Shown one piece after another: positions 16,611-25,946 of a DNA stretch of 40,374 nt (position 1 is its first letter; each line of letters starts with the position of its first letter). The position numbers and the translations under genes were made by a program. The DNA is from Sulfurimonas sp. (GTDB lineage Bacteria > Campylobacterota > Campylobacteria > Campylobacterales > Sulfurimonadaceae): assembly GCA_030654155.1 (NCBI GenBank), contig JAURYA010000109.1:1-40374 (forward strand), written 5' to 3'. The notes beneath the pieces are model-generated. The model was not told where the DNA came from. It did no database searches and was given only the letters and a program-made list of their open reading frames with translations.

Positions 16611-17468
16611 ATGACGATTGATGAGGCTTGTGTCGGCTGTATAATAAACCAGAGCGTTAAGGTCGCAAATGCCATCCACGCCTCTGCATCACTTGCAGAT
16701 GAGTTGAAATCCACTGTTACAAAGATGAGCGAAACTTTCTCCTACAATGACGCTCCTCCCGAAATCGCCTCTTATGTGTATGAAAAAATGGCGCTTATTG
16801 CCAATAAAGCAGACCTTTATGATGAAGTTAAAGAACTCTCAACAAAAAAAGCCCTCTCTTTCGTTCCGCTCTTAGAAAAAGAGCTCTCAAACTCCAAAGA
16901 TAAACTTTTAACTGCCACAAAAATTGCAATAGCAGGAAATGTTATAGACCTTGCCGCAGAGGTTGAGTTTGACTTGGAGGAGGAGCTTGAGAAGATATTT
17001 CACACCGAGTTTGCGCATGATGATTTTGCTCTGTTTGAAGAAAAATTAAACAGTGCAAAGAATGTTTTAGTTATCGGCGACAATGTCGGAGAGCATATTT
17101 TTGACTACATGTTGATTGAAACGTTGAGCAAACTCTACCCCGAGACTAAATTTTTCTATATGGTCAGAGGCAATCCAATCATAAACGATGTAACCATGAA
17201 AGAGGCGATAGAAGCAGGGTTTGAGAAGATTTGCGAAGTGGTTGACAGCGGAGTAAATACACCGGGATTTACTTATTATCGAGCAAATTCCTACTCAAAA
17301 GAGCTTTTTGACAGCGCTGATTTGGTTATAAGCAAAGGGATGGGAAATTATGAGTGTATGAGCCCATCGCATAGACGTGATATCTGTTTTTTGCTAAAGG
17401 TAAAGTGCGGTGTCGTTGCAGCTTCGCTTAAAAAAGAGGTTGGCGATATAATCTGCAAAATGGTTTAA
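16611..17468 (+). CDS. DUF89 damage-control phosphatase family protein
   Basis: Metal-dependent phosphatase of the DUF89/ARMT1 group, whose members hydrolyse damaged or unwanted sugar phosphates and related metabolites. N-terminal CVGC pair within an all-helical region, then the catalytic core: NVLVIGDNVGEHIFDYMLIETL (metal Asp/Asn), MVRGNPIINDVTMKEA, VVDSGVNTPGF and ADLVISKGMGNYECM. 285 residues fits the small prokaryotic class. It starts 12 bases after the DUF3972 stop; a palindromic repeat follows its 3' end and may act as terminator. The substrate is unknown. Confidence 0.85.
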   Translation: MTIDEACVGCIINQSVKVANAIHASASLADELKSTVTKMSETFSYNDAPPEIASYVYEKMALIANKADLYDEVKELSTKKALSFVPLLEKELSNSKDKLLTATKIAIAGNVIDLAAEVEFDLEEELEKIFHTEFAHDDFALFEEKLNSAKNVLVIGDNVGEHIFDYMLIETLSKLYPETKFFYMVRGNPIINDVTMKEAIEAGFEKICEVVDSGVNTPGFTYYRANSYSKELFDSADLVISKGMGNYECMSPSHRRDICFLLKVKCGVVAASLKKEVGDIICKMV

Positions 17469-17483
17469 AAAGTTCAATAAATC

Positions 17484-17546
17484 TAGATTGCTTCGTCGCT
17501 TTTCTCCTCGCAATGACGGTCATTGCGAACGGAGTGAAGCAATCTA
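17484..17546. repeat. Palindromic interspersed repeat, copy 1
   Basis: A 63-base imperfect palindrome. Outer arms TAGATTGCTTC (17484-17494) and GAAGCAATCTA (17536-17546) are perfectly complementary; the inner core CGCAATGAC / GTCATTGCG (17509-17517, 17519-17527) forms a second perfect stem. Its core and ends recur in copy 2 at 18132-18201. It resembles REP/MITE-like intergenic repeats seen in many bacterial genomes. No ORF is inside. Confidence 0.85.
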
Positions 17547-17566
17547 AAAAGAGGGATGAAAGAGTT

Positions 17567-18013
17567 TTACTCAAACACCATTAGCGCATATCCGTTGTTT
17601 TGGTAGGAAATAGTTTCTATAAAGCTGTTTGGCGATATTTTTACAGATGGAATCACGTCGCTCTCATCAATAGTGTTTGCATTTAGACTCATGGCGCAAA
17701 CAAATATTTCTACGCCCTTTTTTGCTAATTTTACAAGTTGCTTTTGAGATAAATCAATTGAAGCCAAATCCTTCTCATTTAAAATTATCTCATCATAATT
17801 TTTTGAAACTATTGGAGCGCAGCCTCCATGTATGGTCATGGCAAACTTTGTCGTATTGCCGTTTTTCTCAATCATATCCATAGTTCTCTCAACCAACACC
17901 ATACGACTCGCTACATACTGCATGTCGTTTGAGTTGCAGTTAAAAACCGCTTTGTACTCTTGTGCATGCAGGGTTGCAACAACAATAGAGAAAATAAAAA
18001 GTATATGTTTCAT
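17567..18013 (-). CDS. Exported DsrE-like protein
   Basis: A 148-residue protein with a cleavable signal peptide (MKHILFIFSIVVATLHA) and a DsrE/DsrF-like alpha/beta domain. Seen are YKAVFNCNSND, FAMTIHGGCAPIV, a helix LSQKQLVKLAKKGVEIFVCAMSLNANTID with the Cys expected at the DsrE active-site position, and C-terminal SPNSFIETISYQNNGYALMVFE. Family members handle protein-bound sulfur or are of unknown role; the export signal places this one in the periplasm. I start at the ATG at 18013; one 15 bases upstream adds MEVGS before the signal peptide. The gene is alone between two palindromic repeats. Confidence 0.78.
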   Translation of the reverse strand: MKHILFIFSIVVATLHAQEYKAVFNCNSNDMQYVASRMVLVERTMDMIEKNGNTTKFAMTIHGGCAPIVSKNYDEIILNEKDLASIDLSQKQLVKLAKKGVEIFVCAMSLNANTIDESDVIPSVKISPNSFIETISYQNNGYALMVFE

Positions 18014-18131
18014 AGAACCAACTTCCATAATAAAATATAGGTGTATTATAATAGGTAATTTTTAAAATAAACTAAACAAATAAAAAAGCAGCCTCGTCTT
18101 TTTGAATTGAAGTCTCTGATTAAATCAAGAT

Positions 18132-18201
18132 TAGATTGCCGCACCTCTTGTAGAGGCTCGCAATGACGGTCATTGCGAGGAGTTTACGACGAAGCAATCT
18201 A
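18132..18201. repeat. Palindromic interspersed repeat, copy 2
   Basis: A 70-base palindrome with ends TAGATTGC (18132-18139) and GCAATCTA (18194-18201) and the core CTCGCAATGAC / GTCATTGCGAG (18157-18167, 18169-18179) shared with copy 1. A small extra hairpin, CCTCT-TGT-AGAGG (18144-18156), sits in the left half. The rest of the 18014-18281 gap holds the glyQ promoter and nothing else gene-like. Confidence 0.85.
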
Positions 18202-18245
18202 TGTTTGTTCAGAAAGTTAAATTATAAATTAAAGTTTTGCTTTGA

Positions 18246-18251
18246 TATAAT
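18246..18251 (+). promoter_or_regulatory. -10 box of the glyQ promoter
   Basis: TATAAT in TTTGATATAATTGCG, 36 bases before the glyQ ATG. No -35 stands out. Confidence 0.55.
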
Positions 18252-18281
18252 TGCGAAATTAAAAAATATTAGGGTGTATAG

Positions 18282-19163
18282 ATGATAACTTTTAGCTCCA
18301 TGTTACTTAAACTACAAGAATTTTGGATGAAACAGGGGTGTAACATCGTTCAGCCCTACGATATTCCGGCAGGAGCGGGAACATTTCATCCTGCTACTTT
18401 TTTGCGCTCACTAGACTCTACTCCATGGTCGGTTGCTTATGTGGCACCGTCTCGCCGTCCGACAGACGGAAGATACGGCGAAAATCCAAACCGTCTTGGA
18501 AGCTACTATCAGTTTCAGGCACTTATAAAACCATCACCTGACAATATCCAAGAGCTTTATTTAAAATCGTTAGAGTATCTTGGGCTTGATGTAAAAAATC
18601 ATGATATCCGCTTTGTAGAAGACAATTGGGAGTCTCCGACACTCGGCGCATGGGGACTTGGCTGGGAAGTTTGGCTTAACGGTATGGAAGTCACTCAGTT
18701 TACCTACTTTCAGCAGGTAGGCGGCATAGAGTGCAATCCCGTCGCGGTTGAGATAACTTACGGAACAGAGAGACTTGCGATGTACTTGCAAGGCGTTGAT
18801 ACCGTTTTTGACATCGTTTGGGGCGAAAATGAGCATGGAAAAACACTCTACCGCGATGTTCACAAAGAGGCGGAGATAGAGTTTAGCAAGTACAACTTTG
18901 AAGTCGCCGACACAGCGATGCTTTTTCATGAGTTTAACGCAAAGAGTGAGGAGTGTTTAAAAACCATAAAAGCGGGACTTCCTCTTCCTGCGTACGACCT
19001 TTGTATGATGGCGGCAAACACTTTTAACGTGCTTGATGCAAGAAAAGCCATCAGCCAAACTGAACGCCAAAACTACATCCTAAAAATCCGTGAACTCTCA
19101 AAAGGGTGCGCGGAACTTTATAAATCGCAAGAAGTTGAAAGAAACAAGAGGGTTAAGGCGTAA
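18282..19163 (+). CDS. glyQ: Glycyl-tRNA synthetase alpha subunit
   Basis: Catalytic subunit of the two-subunit bacterial glycyl-tRNA synthetase. Motifs of the class II core are clear: [81 protein letters not shown] and [12 protein letters not shown]. 293 residues is the normal length. The beta subunit gene (glyS) is not in the window, so the two are unlinked here or farther away. The next gene, a DpnI homologue, begins 25 bases after the stop. Confidence 0.97.
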   Translation: MITFSSMLLKLQEFWMKQGCNIVQPYDIPAGAGTFHPATFLRSLDSTPWSVAYVAPSRRPTDGRYGENPNRLGSYYQFQALIKPSPDNIQELYLKSLEYLGLDVKNHDIRFVEDNWESPTLGAWGLGWEVWLNGMEVTQFTYFQQVGGIECNPVAVEITYGTERLAMYLQGVDTVFDIVWGENEHGKTLYRDVHKEAEIEFSKYNFEVADTAMLFHEFNAKSEECLKTIKAGLPLPAYDLCMMAANTFNVLDARKAISQTERQNYILKIRELSKGCAELYKSQEVERNKRVKA

Positions 19164-19188
19164 AGATTATGTTTAAAATGGTAAATTA

Positions 19189-19956
19189 ATGAGCTTAAAT
19201 CTTTACTCAGCAAAAGCGGATATTTACCATAGTAACTCACAAAAAATACGAGTCTTAACGGAAAATTGGGTCAATGAATTTATATATTGTCCCAACTGCG
19301 GCAACAGTATATGTGAATATGAAAATAACAAACCTGTTGCTGATTTTTATTGCCATAAATGCAGTGAAGATTATGAACTCAAAAGTAAAAAAGACAAAAT
19401 GGGTAAAAAAATTGTTGATGGCGCTTATGCCACGATGATTAAACGTCTACAAAGCGAATCAAATCCTAACTTCTTCTTTTTGAATTATGATAAAAACACT
19501 CTCGATATCTCTAATTTTATAGTTATTCCCAAACATTTTTTTATTCCAGAAATCATTGAAAAACGAAAACAGCTCTCTTTAACAGCTAAAAGAGCGGGTT
19601 GGGTAGGATGCAATATCCTTCTTGATACTATTCCAAATAGCGGTAAAATATTTTATGTCAAAGATTCCAAGATACAAAGTAAAGATAAAATTTTAGAAGA
19701 GTGGCATAAAACAAGTTTTTTAAAAGAGTCTCACAATATCAAATCCAAAGGTTGGATACTTGATATTTTAAAATGTATTGAAAAACTTGATAGAAAAGAT
19801 TTTACGCTCCATGATATTTATCAATTTGAAACTTATCTTAAACTCAAACATCCAGATAACAATAATATTCAAGCAAAAATCAGGCAACAGCTTCAAGTAT
19901 TAAGAGATAAAGAGTATTTAAGCTTTACGGCTCGCGGAAAATATAAAGTTAAATAG
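19189..19956 (+). CDS. DpnI-type methyl-directed restriction endonuclease
   Basis: Close relative of Streptococcus DpnI, the type IIM enzyme that cuts GATC only when the adenine is methylated. Length 255 matches. The PD-(D/E)XK centre is intact: Asp52 (PVADFYC), Glu63 and Lys65 (YELKSKK). Zinc-binding Cys34, Cys37, Cys55 and Cys58 surround it. Also shared are SNSQKIRVLTENWV, DGAYATMIKR, NPNFFFLNYDK, TAKRAGWVGCNI and the C-terminal winged helix with IRQQLQVLRDKEYLSF-RGKYK that reads N6-methyladenine. No clear ribosome site is seen. It sits between glyQ and a helicase with no methyltransferase in the window, as expected for this class. Probable horizontal acquisition. Confidence 0.95.
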   Translation: MSLNLYSAKADIYHSNSQKIRVLTENWVNEFIYCPNCGNSICEYENNKPVADFYCHKCSEDYELKSKKDKMGKKIVDGAYATMIKRLQSESNPNFFFLNYDKNTLDISNFIVIPKHFFIPEIIEKRKQLSLTAKRAGWVGCNILLDTIPNSGKIFYVKDSKIQSKDKILEEWHKTSFLKESHNIKSKGWILDILKCIEKLDRKDFTLHDIYQFETYLKLKHPDNNNIQAKIRQQLQVLRDKEYLSFTARGKYKVK

Positions 19957-19966
19957 GATGTGCAAT

Positions 19967-20221
19967 TTGAAAAATAGTATTGTAGATAAAAAATATATAT
20001 TTGTAACATTTGAAGGGTTTACATTTCAGCCATATAGCGAGTCGGATGTGCCAGATATTGAGAATATGCAAGTAATTGGGTTTTCAGAAGGAAAAGATAC
20101 AAAAGAAGCATTTAAAAACTTACTTCTTAATCAACAATATTTAAAAGATACTACATTTAATGAGGTAATAGCTTTTGAATTAGCCAGTGATAAACAAGAT
20201 GTTTTTACTATACAAACATAA
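19967..20221 (+). CDS. Small unknown protein downstream of the DpnI homologue
   Basis: An 84-88 residue acidic cytoplasmic protein I cannot name. Visible segments are KKYIFVTFEGFTFQPYSESDVPDIEN, VIGFSEGKDTKEAFKNLLLN and FNEVIAFEL, suggesting a small alpha/beta fold. Two starts are possible: ATG at 19958, one base after the dpnI-like stop, or TTG at 19967, which has AGGAT (19955-19959) at ideal spacing; I prefer TTG. It is surely cotranscribed with the nuclease gene. The pneumococcal DpnI cassette also has a second small gene of unknown role (dpnD), but I do not claim homology. Confidence 0.72.
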   Translation: MKNSIVDKKYIFVTFEGFTFQPYSESDVPDIENMQVIGFSEGKDTKEAFKNLLLNQQYLKDTTFNEVIAFELASDKQDVFTIQT

Positions 20222-20236
20222 GAGTAGGTTTAAATA

Positions 20237-22474
20237 TTGAACGAAACCCTAATAGGTCAAATTGACAAAATCCTTTTCGAGGAAGAAGCTTTTTTTATAG
20301 CCGTGCTAAAGAGTGGTGAGAAGATAAGCGGCTCATACTATGAGAGTGCGGTCTCACACTTAAAAGATAGTGCCATTACACTAAAAGGGCACTGGGAAGA
20401 GCATAAAAAACATGGTAAAACCTTTAAATTTGAGCATATAAAAGTAAACCAAAACGAGCTCTTTTTCTTTCTGAACAAAATTATAAAAGGGTTTACAAAA
20501 AAACTCTCTGCCGAGCTAATAGAGCATTTTGGAAATGAAAAACTCATAGATATTTTAGATAACGATATAGAAAAACTGCTTGAGTTTAGCGGTATCAAAG
20601 AGAAGCGTCTCAAAAAGATACAAACAAGCTGGAAAAAGTTTCGCTCCATGCGTGAGATAGGGGAATTTCTAAGCCCTTATGACGTATCTCCAGCGCTTCT
20701 TACCACCATTGCAACTGCGATGCGCGACGTTGATGAGCCTTGTGCAAAGATAAAAAACAATCCCTACATTTTAACCTCCATAAACTCCATAGGTTTCAAA
20801 CGTGCTGATGAGCTCGCACTTAAGATGGGGGTGAGCCCAAACGACGAAAACCGCATAGGCTCGGCGATGGATTATGTTTTGCTCAACTATTGCGAGCAGC
20901 AAGGCAACTCGTGTGTCTCAAAAGAGATTTTATTTAGAGAGCTAAACGAGCTGCTTATGTTCAGCGACAAAAACCATCTTTACGAAGCAACGCTAATAGA
21001 GCGTGTAGCAGAGCAAAGCATAGTCCTTATGAAAAATAACCGCGTCTCTCCCTCTCGCCTTTACGATTCGGAAAAGTTTTTATATGATGAGTTTAAGAGA
21101 AGGGCGAAGTTAGACAACGGCGGTTTTGTAAAAGATTTGGATGAGTTTTTAAAAGATAAAGAGCTTCAGTTGGGAGAGCAGCAAAAAGAGGCGGTGAAGA
21201 AGATAAACGAGGGCGCGTCGATACTCTTTTTGGTCGGTTATGCGGGAACTGGAAAGAGCACTACATCCAGAACCATACTTGATTTGCTAAATACAAAATA
21301 CGACAAAAAAGAGATAATGACCTGTGCATTAAGCGGCATAGCATCTCAGCGTATTGCCGACACGACCGGCTATGAGAGTGCGACTATCCAGTCTTTGCTA
21401 GTCAAGTTTGAAGATAGAGACGACTTTCCATTTTCGGTTGTTTTGATAGATGAAGCCTCGATGATAAACTCCTCTCTTTTTGCAAGACTTGTCTCAAAAA
21501 TCAGCAAAAATGCTATCTTGATTATCGTAGGGGATGACGCGCAGCTTCCTCCTATCGGTGCGGGAAATGTTCTAAGCGATGTTTTGACATTGGAGCTGGC
21601 ACCAATAGTAAAGCTTACAAAGATTTATAGGCAGAGCGAAGATAAAGCTTTAACGGTTATAGCAAACGAGATAAGAATAGGCAATGTGCCTGAGTATAGA
21701 AAAAGCTACGAAGATTTTGAGTTTATAGATGTAAATATAGAGAACTATTATGCTCGTAAAAATCAGCTATCTCAAAAAGAGTTACAGGATCTAAGAGAGG
21801 AGAACTCATCACAAATTGTTGTCGAGATTGCCCACAAAGTTGTAGAGTCCATAGAAAAGGCGAGATACAGGCTAAACAACAAGCAGATAAAAGAGTATCT
21901 GAACTATTTTCAGGTTATTACTCCAATGAAGGGCGGAACTCTCGGCTCAAACAACTTAAACTTGGTTTTGCAGGAGTACTTTAATCCAAACCCTAAAAAG
22001 TGCGTGAAAAAGGGCGGTGTAGAGTTTCGACTTATGGACAAGGTCGTTCACACCAAAAATGAAAATATGACTTCGTGGAGCGGCGAGGGATATAAAAGCG
22101 GCGAAGATTCGGCTCAGAGGCGCATATTTAACGGGATGAGCGGACTTCTTTTCAAGATAGAGGAGGAGGATGAACAAGCGTTCGTGTTTTACCCAAACGA
22201 AGATGTTGTGGTTGTTTACGAGTATGAGGAGCTAAAAAGCCATTTAATGCTCTCTTATGCGCTGACTATCCATAAAGTTCAAGGCATGGAGTATGACATA
22301 GTAGTTATTCCTATGACATTTTCCCACTATATTATGCACAATACAAAGCTCATTTATACAGCCGTTACGAGAGCAAAACACAAGTGCATTTTGATAGGCG
22401 AGAGCGGAGCTTTTGAGAGTGCATGTAAGAAGTTTGAAATAACGGCAAGAGATACCGTACTTTTGGAATTATGA
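20237..22474 (+). CDS. RecD2-like ATP-dependent DNA helicase
   Basis: Superfamily 1B (5'-3') helicase of 745 residues. The N-terminal part (1-~310) has an OB-like region and helix-hairpin-helix segments (LIDILDNDIEKLLEFSGIKEKRLKKI, NSIGFKRADELALKMGV) as in RecD2. The motor core follows: GYAGTGKST (about 333-341), VVLIDEASMINS, VGDDAQLPPIGAGNVLSD, LTKIYRQSEDKAL, ALTIHKVQGMEYD and IYTAVTRAKHKCILIGE. The start is a TTG at 20237 with an AGG about 8 bases upstream; N-terminal residues (IGQIDKILFEEEAFFIAVLKS) match the family beginning. It lacks RecBC partners nearby, consistent with stand-alone RecD2 in repair. Confidence 0.9.
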   Translation: MNETLIGQIDKILFEEEAFFIAVLKSGEKISGSYYESAVSHLKDSAITLKGHWEEHKKHGKTFKFEHIKVNQNELFFFLNKIIKGFTKKLSAELIEHFGNEKLIDILDNDIEKLLEFSGIKEKRLKKIQTSWKKFRSMREIGEFLSPYDVSPALLTTIATAMRDVDEPCAKIKNNPYILTSINSIGFKRADELALKMGVSPNDENRIGSAMDYVLLNYCEQQGNSCVSKEILFRELNELLMFSDKNHLYEATLIERVAEQSIVLMKNNRVSPSRLYDSEKFLYDEFKRRAKLDNGGFVKDLDEFLKDKELQLGEQQKEAVKKINEGASILFLVGYAGTGKSTTSRTILDLLNTKYDKKEIMTCALSGIASQRIADTTGYESATIQSLLVKFEDRDDFPFSVVLIDEASMINSSLFARLVSKISKNAILIIVGDDAQLPPIGAGNVLSDVLTLELAPIVKLTKIYRQSEDKALTVIANEIRIGNVPEYRKSYEDFEFIDVNIENYYARKNQLSQKELQDLREENSSQIVVEIAHKVVESIEKARYRLNNKQIKEYLNYFQVITPMKGGTLGSNNLNLVLQEYFNPNPKKCVKKGGVEFRLMDKVVHTKNENMTSWSGEGYKSGEDSAQRRIFNGMSGLLFKIEEEDEQAFVFYPNEDVVVVYEYEELKSHLMLSYALTIHKVQGMEYDIVVIPMTFSHYIMHNTKLIYTAVTRAKHKCILIGESGAFESACKKFEITARDTVLLEL

Positions 22475-22574
22475 TTTTGTGCTAATGTATCATAAAGCTG
22501 TTAAAGATTATTAAAGCAAGTAGTAGTTATTATTAATAAATATTATTTTGTTAAGGTCTTAAAAAGGTTGTTTT

Positions 22575-25500
22575 ATGTCAAAAAACCGAATATGGAAAAA
22601 AGATGATTTAGATGTAATAGATGTTGCTATGGCTGTTTTAAGCCCGACCGGCTCAATAGTGTTATTTAACAAGCGGTTTGGTGCAATTTTTGATGATAAG
22701 AGCAAAGAAATAAATGAAGAAAATTGGTTTGAGTTGTCATTATCTTCTCATGAAAAAGAGAGAGCTCTAAAGCTCTTTGAGCTTGGGATGTCAGGTGAAG
22801 AGTCTGCAATAGATGAACTTAAAAAGATGCAAATAGTAGAAAAGTACGGGGCAGATTTTATTACATGGGAGATTTCTGTACTTCGAAGTAAAAAAAATTT
22901 GATAGAAGGTGCTTTATGCATAGGCATAAACAGCACAAAACAGATGGAAGCGCAAAAGAGCTTAGTGACTGAAAGCGAAGAACAGCGAGCCCTTAACTCT
23001 ATTTTAAGTGTTAGTTTAGAAAATATATCTTTAAAAGAGCAGTTAAAAAAAGCACTGAGCATACTTCTCTCTCTGTCATGGCTTACCATAAGAAATGCAG
23101 GCGGAATATTTTTAGTTGATAAAAAGAGCGATACGCTTGTATTGACCGTAGAGAACGGGCTTCATCCAGCTCTTTTGACTTTATGTGCAAGGGTGCCATT
23201 TGGTCACTGTTTGTGCGGACGCGCCGCTGCAACTAAAGAGATTCAGTATGCCGCATGTTTAGATAAACGACATGAAATCACATACGACGGCATTCAACCT
23301 CACGGACACTATAACATACCTATAATATCACAGGATAAGGTACTTGGAGTTATAGTCTTATATTTGACTCATGGACATAAAAGAGATGAGAGAGAGATTA
23401 TGTTTCTTGGCAGTGTGGCAAATACTCTTGCAGGATTAATTGAACGCTACCATATCCAGGATGCTCTCTCTATAAGTTTGCAAAAGTTGGAACAGGCACA
23501 GCAGATTGCACATCTGGGAGGCTGGGAATGGGATATTACCGAGAATAAAATCTATTTTTCAGATGAAGCCATGAGTGTCATGGGGAGTGCCGCATTTCAA
23601 AGAATCATGAGTTTGGAAAAATTTATGGAGGTTATTTATCCTAATGATAGAGAAACTGTTCAAAAATCTGCCGAAGCAGGTCTTAGGGGAGAGGATTTTA
23701 GTCTTGATTACTGCATAGTGCAAAAAGACGGCTCTTTGCGAAGCATTCATACTCAAGCAAAAGCGGTATTTGACGCTGATGGGAAAGTAACGGGTGCTAC
23801 GGGAACAATGCTAGATATTACAAAGCGTAAAGAGATGGAGAATAACCTCCGCTTATCTGCGACAGTTTTTGAAAACACTACAGAGGGCGTCATAATTACG
23901 GATGCCGCTGAGAATATAATATCTACAAATAAGGCTGTTTTTGATATTACAGGTTATGAAAATTATGAGATTATTCAAAAACCAATCTCGATTATTAAAT
24001 CCGAGCGACATGATGATGAGTTCTACCGTGACATAAAAAAAACAGTCTCTAAAACAGGCAGTTGGCAGGGTGAGATTTGGAACAAACGAAAAAATGGCGA
24101 GATATATCCACAGTGGCTAAATATAAGTGTTGTTAAAAATGCAAATAAAGAGATATCCAACTACGTATGGGTATTTTCTGATATAAGCGCTATAAAAGAG
24201 TCGCAGCAAAAACTTGACCATCTTGCCCATCATGATCCTCTTACAGGTCTGCCGAACCGTTTACTTTTAGATGCGCGTATGACCCAGTCACTCTCAAGAG
24301 CCAGACGTAATAAAAGCAAAATAGCCGTTATGTCTTTGGATCTTGATCACTTTAAAAATGTAAACGATACGCTTGGGCATCCGGTCGGTGATCTGCTTCT
24401 TCAGGAGGTGTCACGCCGATTAAGCGACTGTGTCAGAGAAGAGGATACTGTATGCCGACAAGGCGGGGATGAGTTTATAGTTATACTTGAAGAGCTTCAT
24501 GATTCACATTTTGCCAGCGACGTTGCTCAAAAGATTATTATCTCATTGGCACAGAAGTACAATCTTCAAGGGCATGATGTGTTTGTTACATGTAGTATCG
24601 GTATAAGTCTATATCCTGATGACAGTGAAGATATGACTACCTTGTTCAAGAACGCAGACAGTGCTCTTTATAAGGCTAAAGAGCAAGGACGTAATACATA
24701 TCAGTACTATACGGATGAATTGACTATTAATGCAATGCAGAGAATGCATATGGAAAACGACTTGCGAAATGCTATAAAACGCAATGAATTGATAGTGTAT
24801 TATCAACCACAAGTTGATCTCTATAGCGGACAGATTATAGGTATAGAGGCATTGGTTCGCTGGCAGCATCCTGAAAACGGGCTTATGCTGCCTGATGACT
24901 TTATTCCTCTTGCGGAGGAGACGGGGCATATTTTTCAAATCGGGGAATTTGTGCTGCGAAGTGCATGTAAGTTTTTAAAATCATGGATTGACAAAGGGCT
25001 TTCTAAAATTAAGATGTCCGTAAATATATCGGCAGTCGAGTTTAATCAAAAAAACTTTTTACGTACTGTAACAAACATACTTAATGAAACTGGGCTGGAG
25101 GGAGAGTATTTAGAACTTGAGATTACCGAGAGAACAGCCATGAAAGATGCACAAAACACCATAAATATTATGAGAGAACTTAGAAAAATCGGCGTCTCTT
25201 TTTCTATAGACGATTTTGGTACAGGTTACTCTTCTCTTAGCTATCTTAAAAAATTTCCTATAAGTAAAATAAAGATTGATAAATCATTTATCAGTAATAT
25301 AACAACAGACTCTGAAGATGCTGCTATTTCACAAGCCGTTATTTCAATGTCTCACAGCATGCATCTAAAAACAGTTGCAGAAGGAGTAGAGACCCTTGAA
25401 CAGCAGGAGTTTTTACGTTCACACCAATGTGATGAGATTCAGGGTCACCACTTCAGTTATCCTCTTCCTGAAGCTAAAATGGAAGAACTTTTAAGTAGCG

Positions 25501-25916
25501 GAAGTAAAATAGATATAACCAAACTTCAAAAAAAGGAAAAGGTTCTTTTAATAGTAGATGATAATAGAGTAATCAGCGATAAGCTTGAGCATATATTGCA
25601 AGTTGACGGGTATAAAATACTTCATGCATACACCTCTAAAGAAGCTCTTGATATAATGGCTATAAACAATGTGCATATCATTATCGTAGATCAGGATTTA
25701 TCCCAAATGAGCGGTGTAGAGCTATTAAGAAAGGTTAGAAAGCAATATGCAAATACAATACGAATATTGCTTACTTCATACAATAACCCTGAAATTATTG
25801 CAAGAGCCGTTAATGAGAGTGCTGTGCATAAAATTATCCATAAATCACTCTCTAACGATGAGCAAATGCTTAAAGATATCAGGGCTGCTTTTATTTACGC
25901 TCAAGGTTTGGTATAA
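22575..25916 (+). CDS. PAS-GAF-PAS-PAS-GGDEF-EAL-REC cyclic-di-GMP signalling protein
   Basis: A 1113-residue predicted soluble hybrid. Approximate domains: PAS-like 1-125, GAF 150-295 (VPFGHCLCGRAAATKEIQ), PAS 300-420, PAS 425-545, GGDEF 555-715, EAL 730-975, receiver 990-1110. The diguanylate cyclase motif is intact (RQGGDEF, about residue 629) as is the phosphodiesterase motif (GIEALVRWQHP, about 756-766; DDFGTGYSSL). The C-terminal receiver has VDDNRVI and the acceptor-region VDQDLSQMSG (about 1037-1046). No transmembrane helix was seen, so it senses cytoplasmic signals. Either or both catalytic halves may be active. AAAAAGG ribosome site; no partner genes. Confidence 0.92.
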   Translation: MSKNRIWKKDDLDVIDVAMAVLSPTGSIVLFNKRFGAIFDDKSKEINEENWFELSLSSHEKERALKLFELGMSGEESAIDELKKMQIVEKYGADFITWEISVLRSKKNLIEGALCIGINSTKQMEAQKSLVTESEEQRALNSILSVSLENISLKEQLKKALSILLSLSWLTIRNAGGIFLVDKKSDTLVLTVENGLHPALLTLCARVPFGHCLCGRAAATKEIQYAACLDKRHEITYDGIQPHGHYNIPIISQDKVLGVIVLYLTHGHKRDEREIMFLGSVANTLAGLIERYHIQDALSISLQKLEQAQQIAHLGGWEWDITENKIYFSDEAMSVMGSAAFQRIMSLEKFMEVIYPNDRETVQKSAEAGLRGEDFSLDYCIVQKDGSLRSIHTQAKAVFDADGKVTGATGTMLDITKRKEMENNLRLSATVFENTTEGVIITDAAENIISTNKAVFDITGYENYEIIQKPISIIKSERHDDEFYRDIKKTVSKTGSWQGEIWNKRKNGEIYPQWLNISVVKNANKEISNYVWVFSDISAIKESQQKLDHLAHHDPLTGLPNRLLLDARMTQSLSRARRNKSKIAVMSLDLDHFKNVNDTLGHPVGDLLLQEVSRRLSDCVREEDTVCRQGGDEFIVILEELHDSHFASDVAQKIIISLAQKYNLQGHDVFVTCSIGISLYPDDSEDMTTLFKNADSALYKAKEQGRNTYQYYTDELTINAMQRMHMENDLRNAIKRNELIVYYQPQVDLYSGQIIGIEALVRWQHPENGLMLPDDFIPLAEETGHIFQIGEFVLRSACKFLKSWIDKGLSKIKMSVNISAVEFNQKNFLRTVTNILNETGLEGEYLELEITERTAMKDAQNTINIMRELRKIGVSFSIDDFGTGYSSLSYLKKFPISKIKIDKSFISNITTDSEDAAISQAVISMSHSMHLKTVAEGVETLEQQEFLRSHQCDEIQGHHFSYPLPEAKMEELLSSGSKIDITKLQKKEKVLLIVDDNRVISDKLEHILQVDGYKILHAYTSKEALDIMAINNVHIIIVDQDLSQMSGVELLRKVRKQYANTIRILLTSYNNPEIIARAVNESAVHKIIHKSLSNDEQMLKDIRAAFIYAQGLV

Positions 25917-25946
25917 AGATTTTTATTTAAATAAAGGAGTTTTGAC

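Noticed and set aside
17484-18201. The two palindromes could be the ends of an insertion sequence.
   Set aside because: The DNA between them encodes only a DsrE-like protein, with no transposase, and each copy is itself a complete palindrome rather than one terminal repeat.
19189-20221. DpnI homologue plus small gene as a toxin-antitoxin pair.
   Set aside because: The nuclease comes first and the small protein has no recognisable antitoxin domain; DpnI enzymes do not need an antidote in an unmethylated host. Kept only as an unknown partner.
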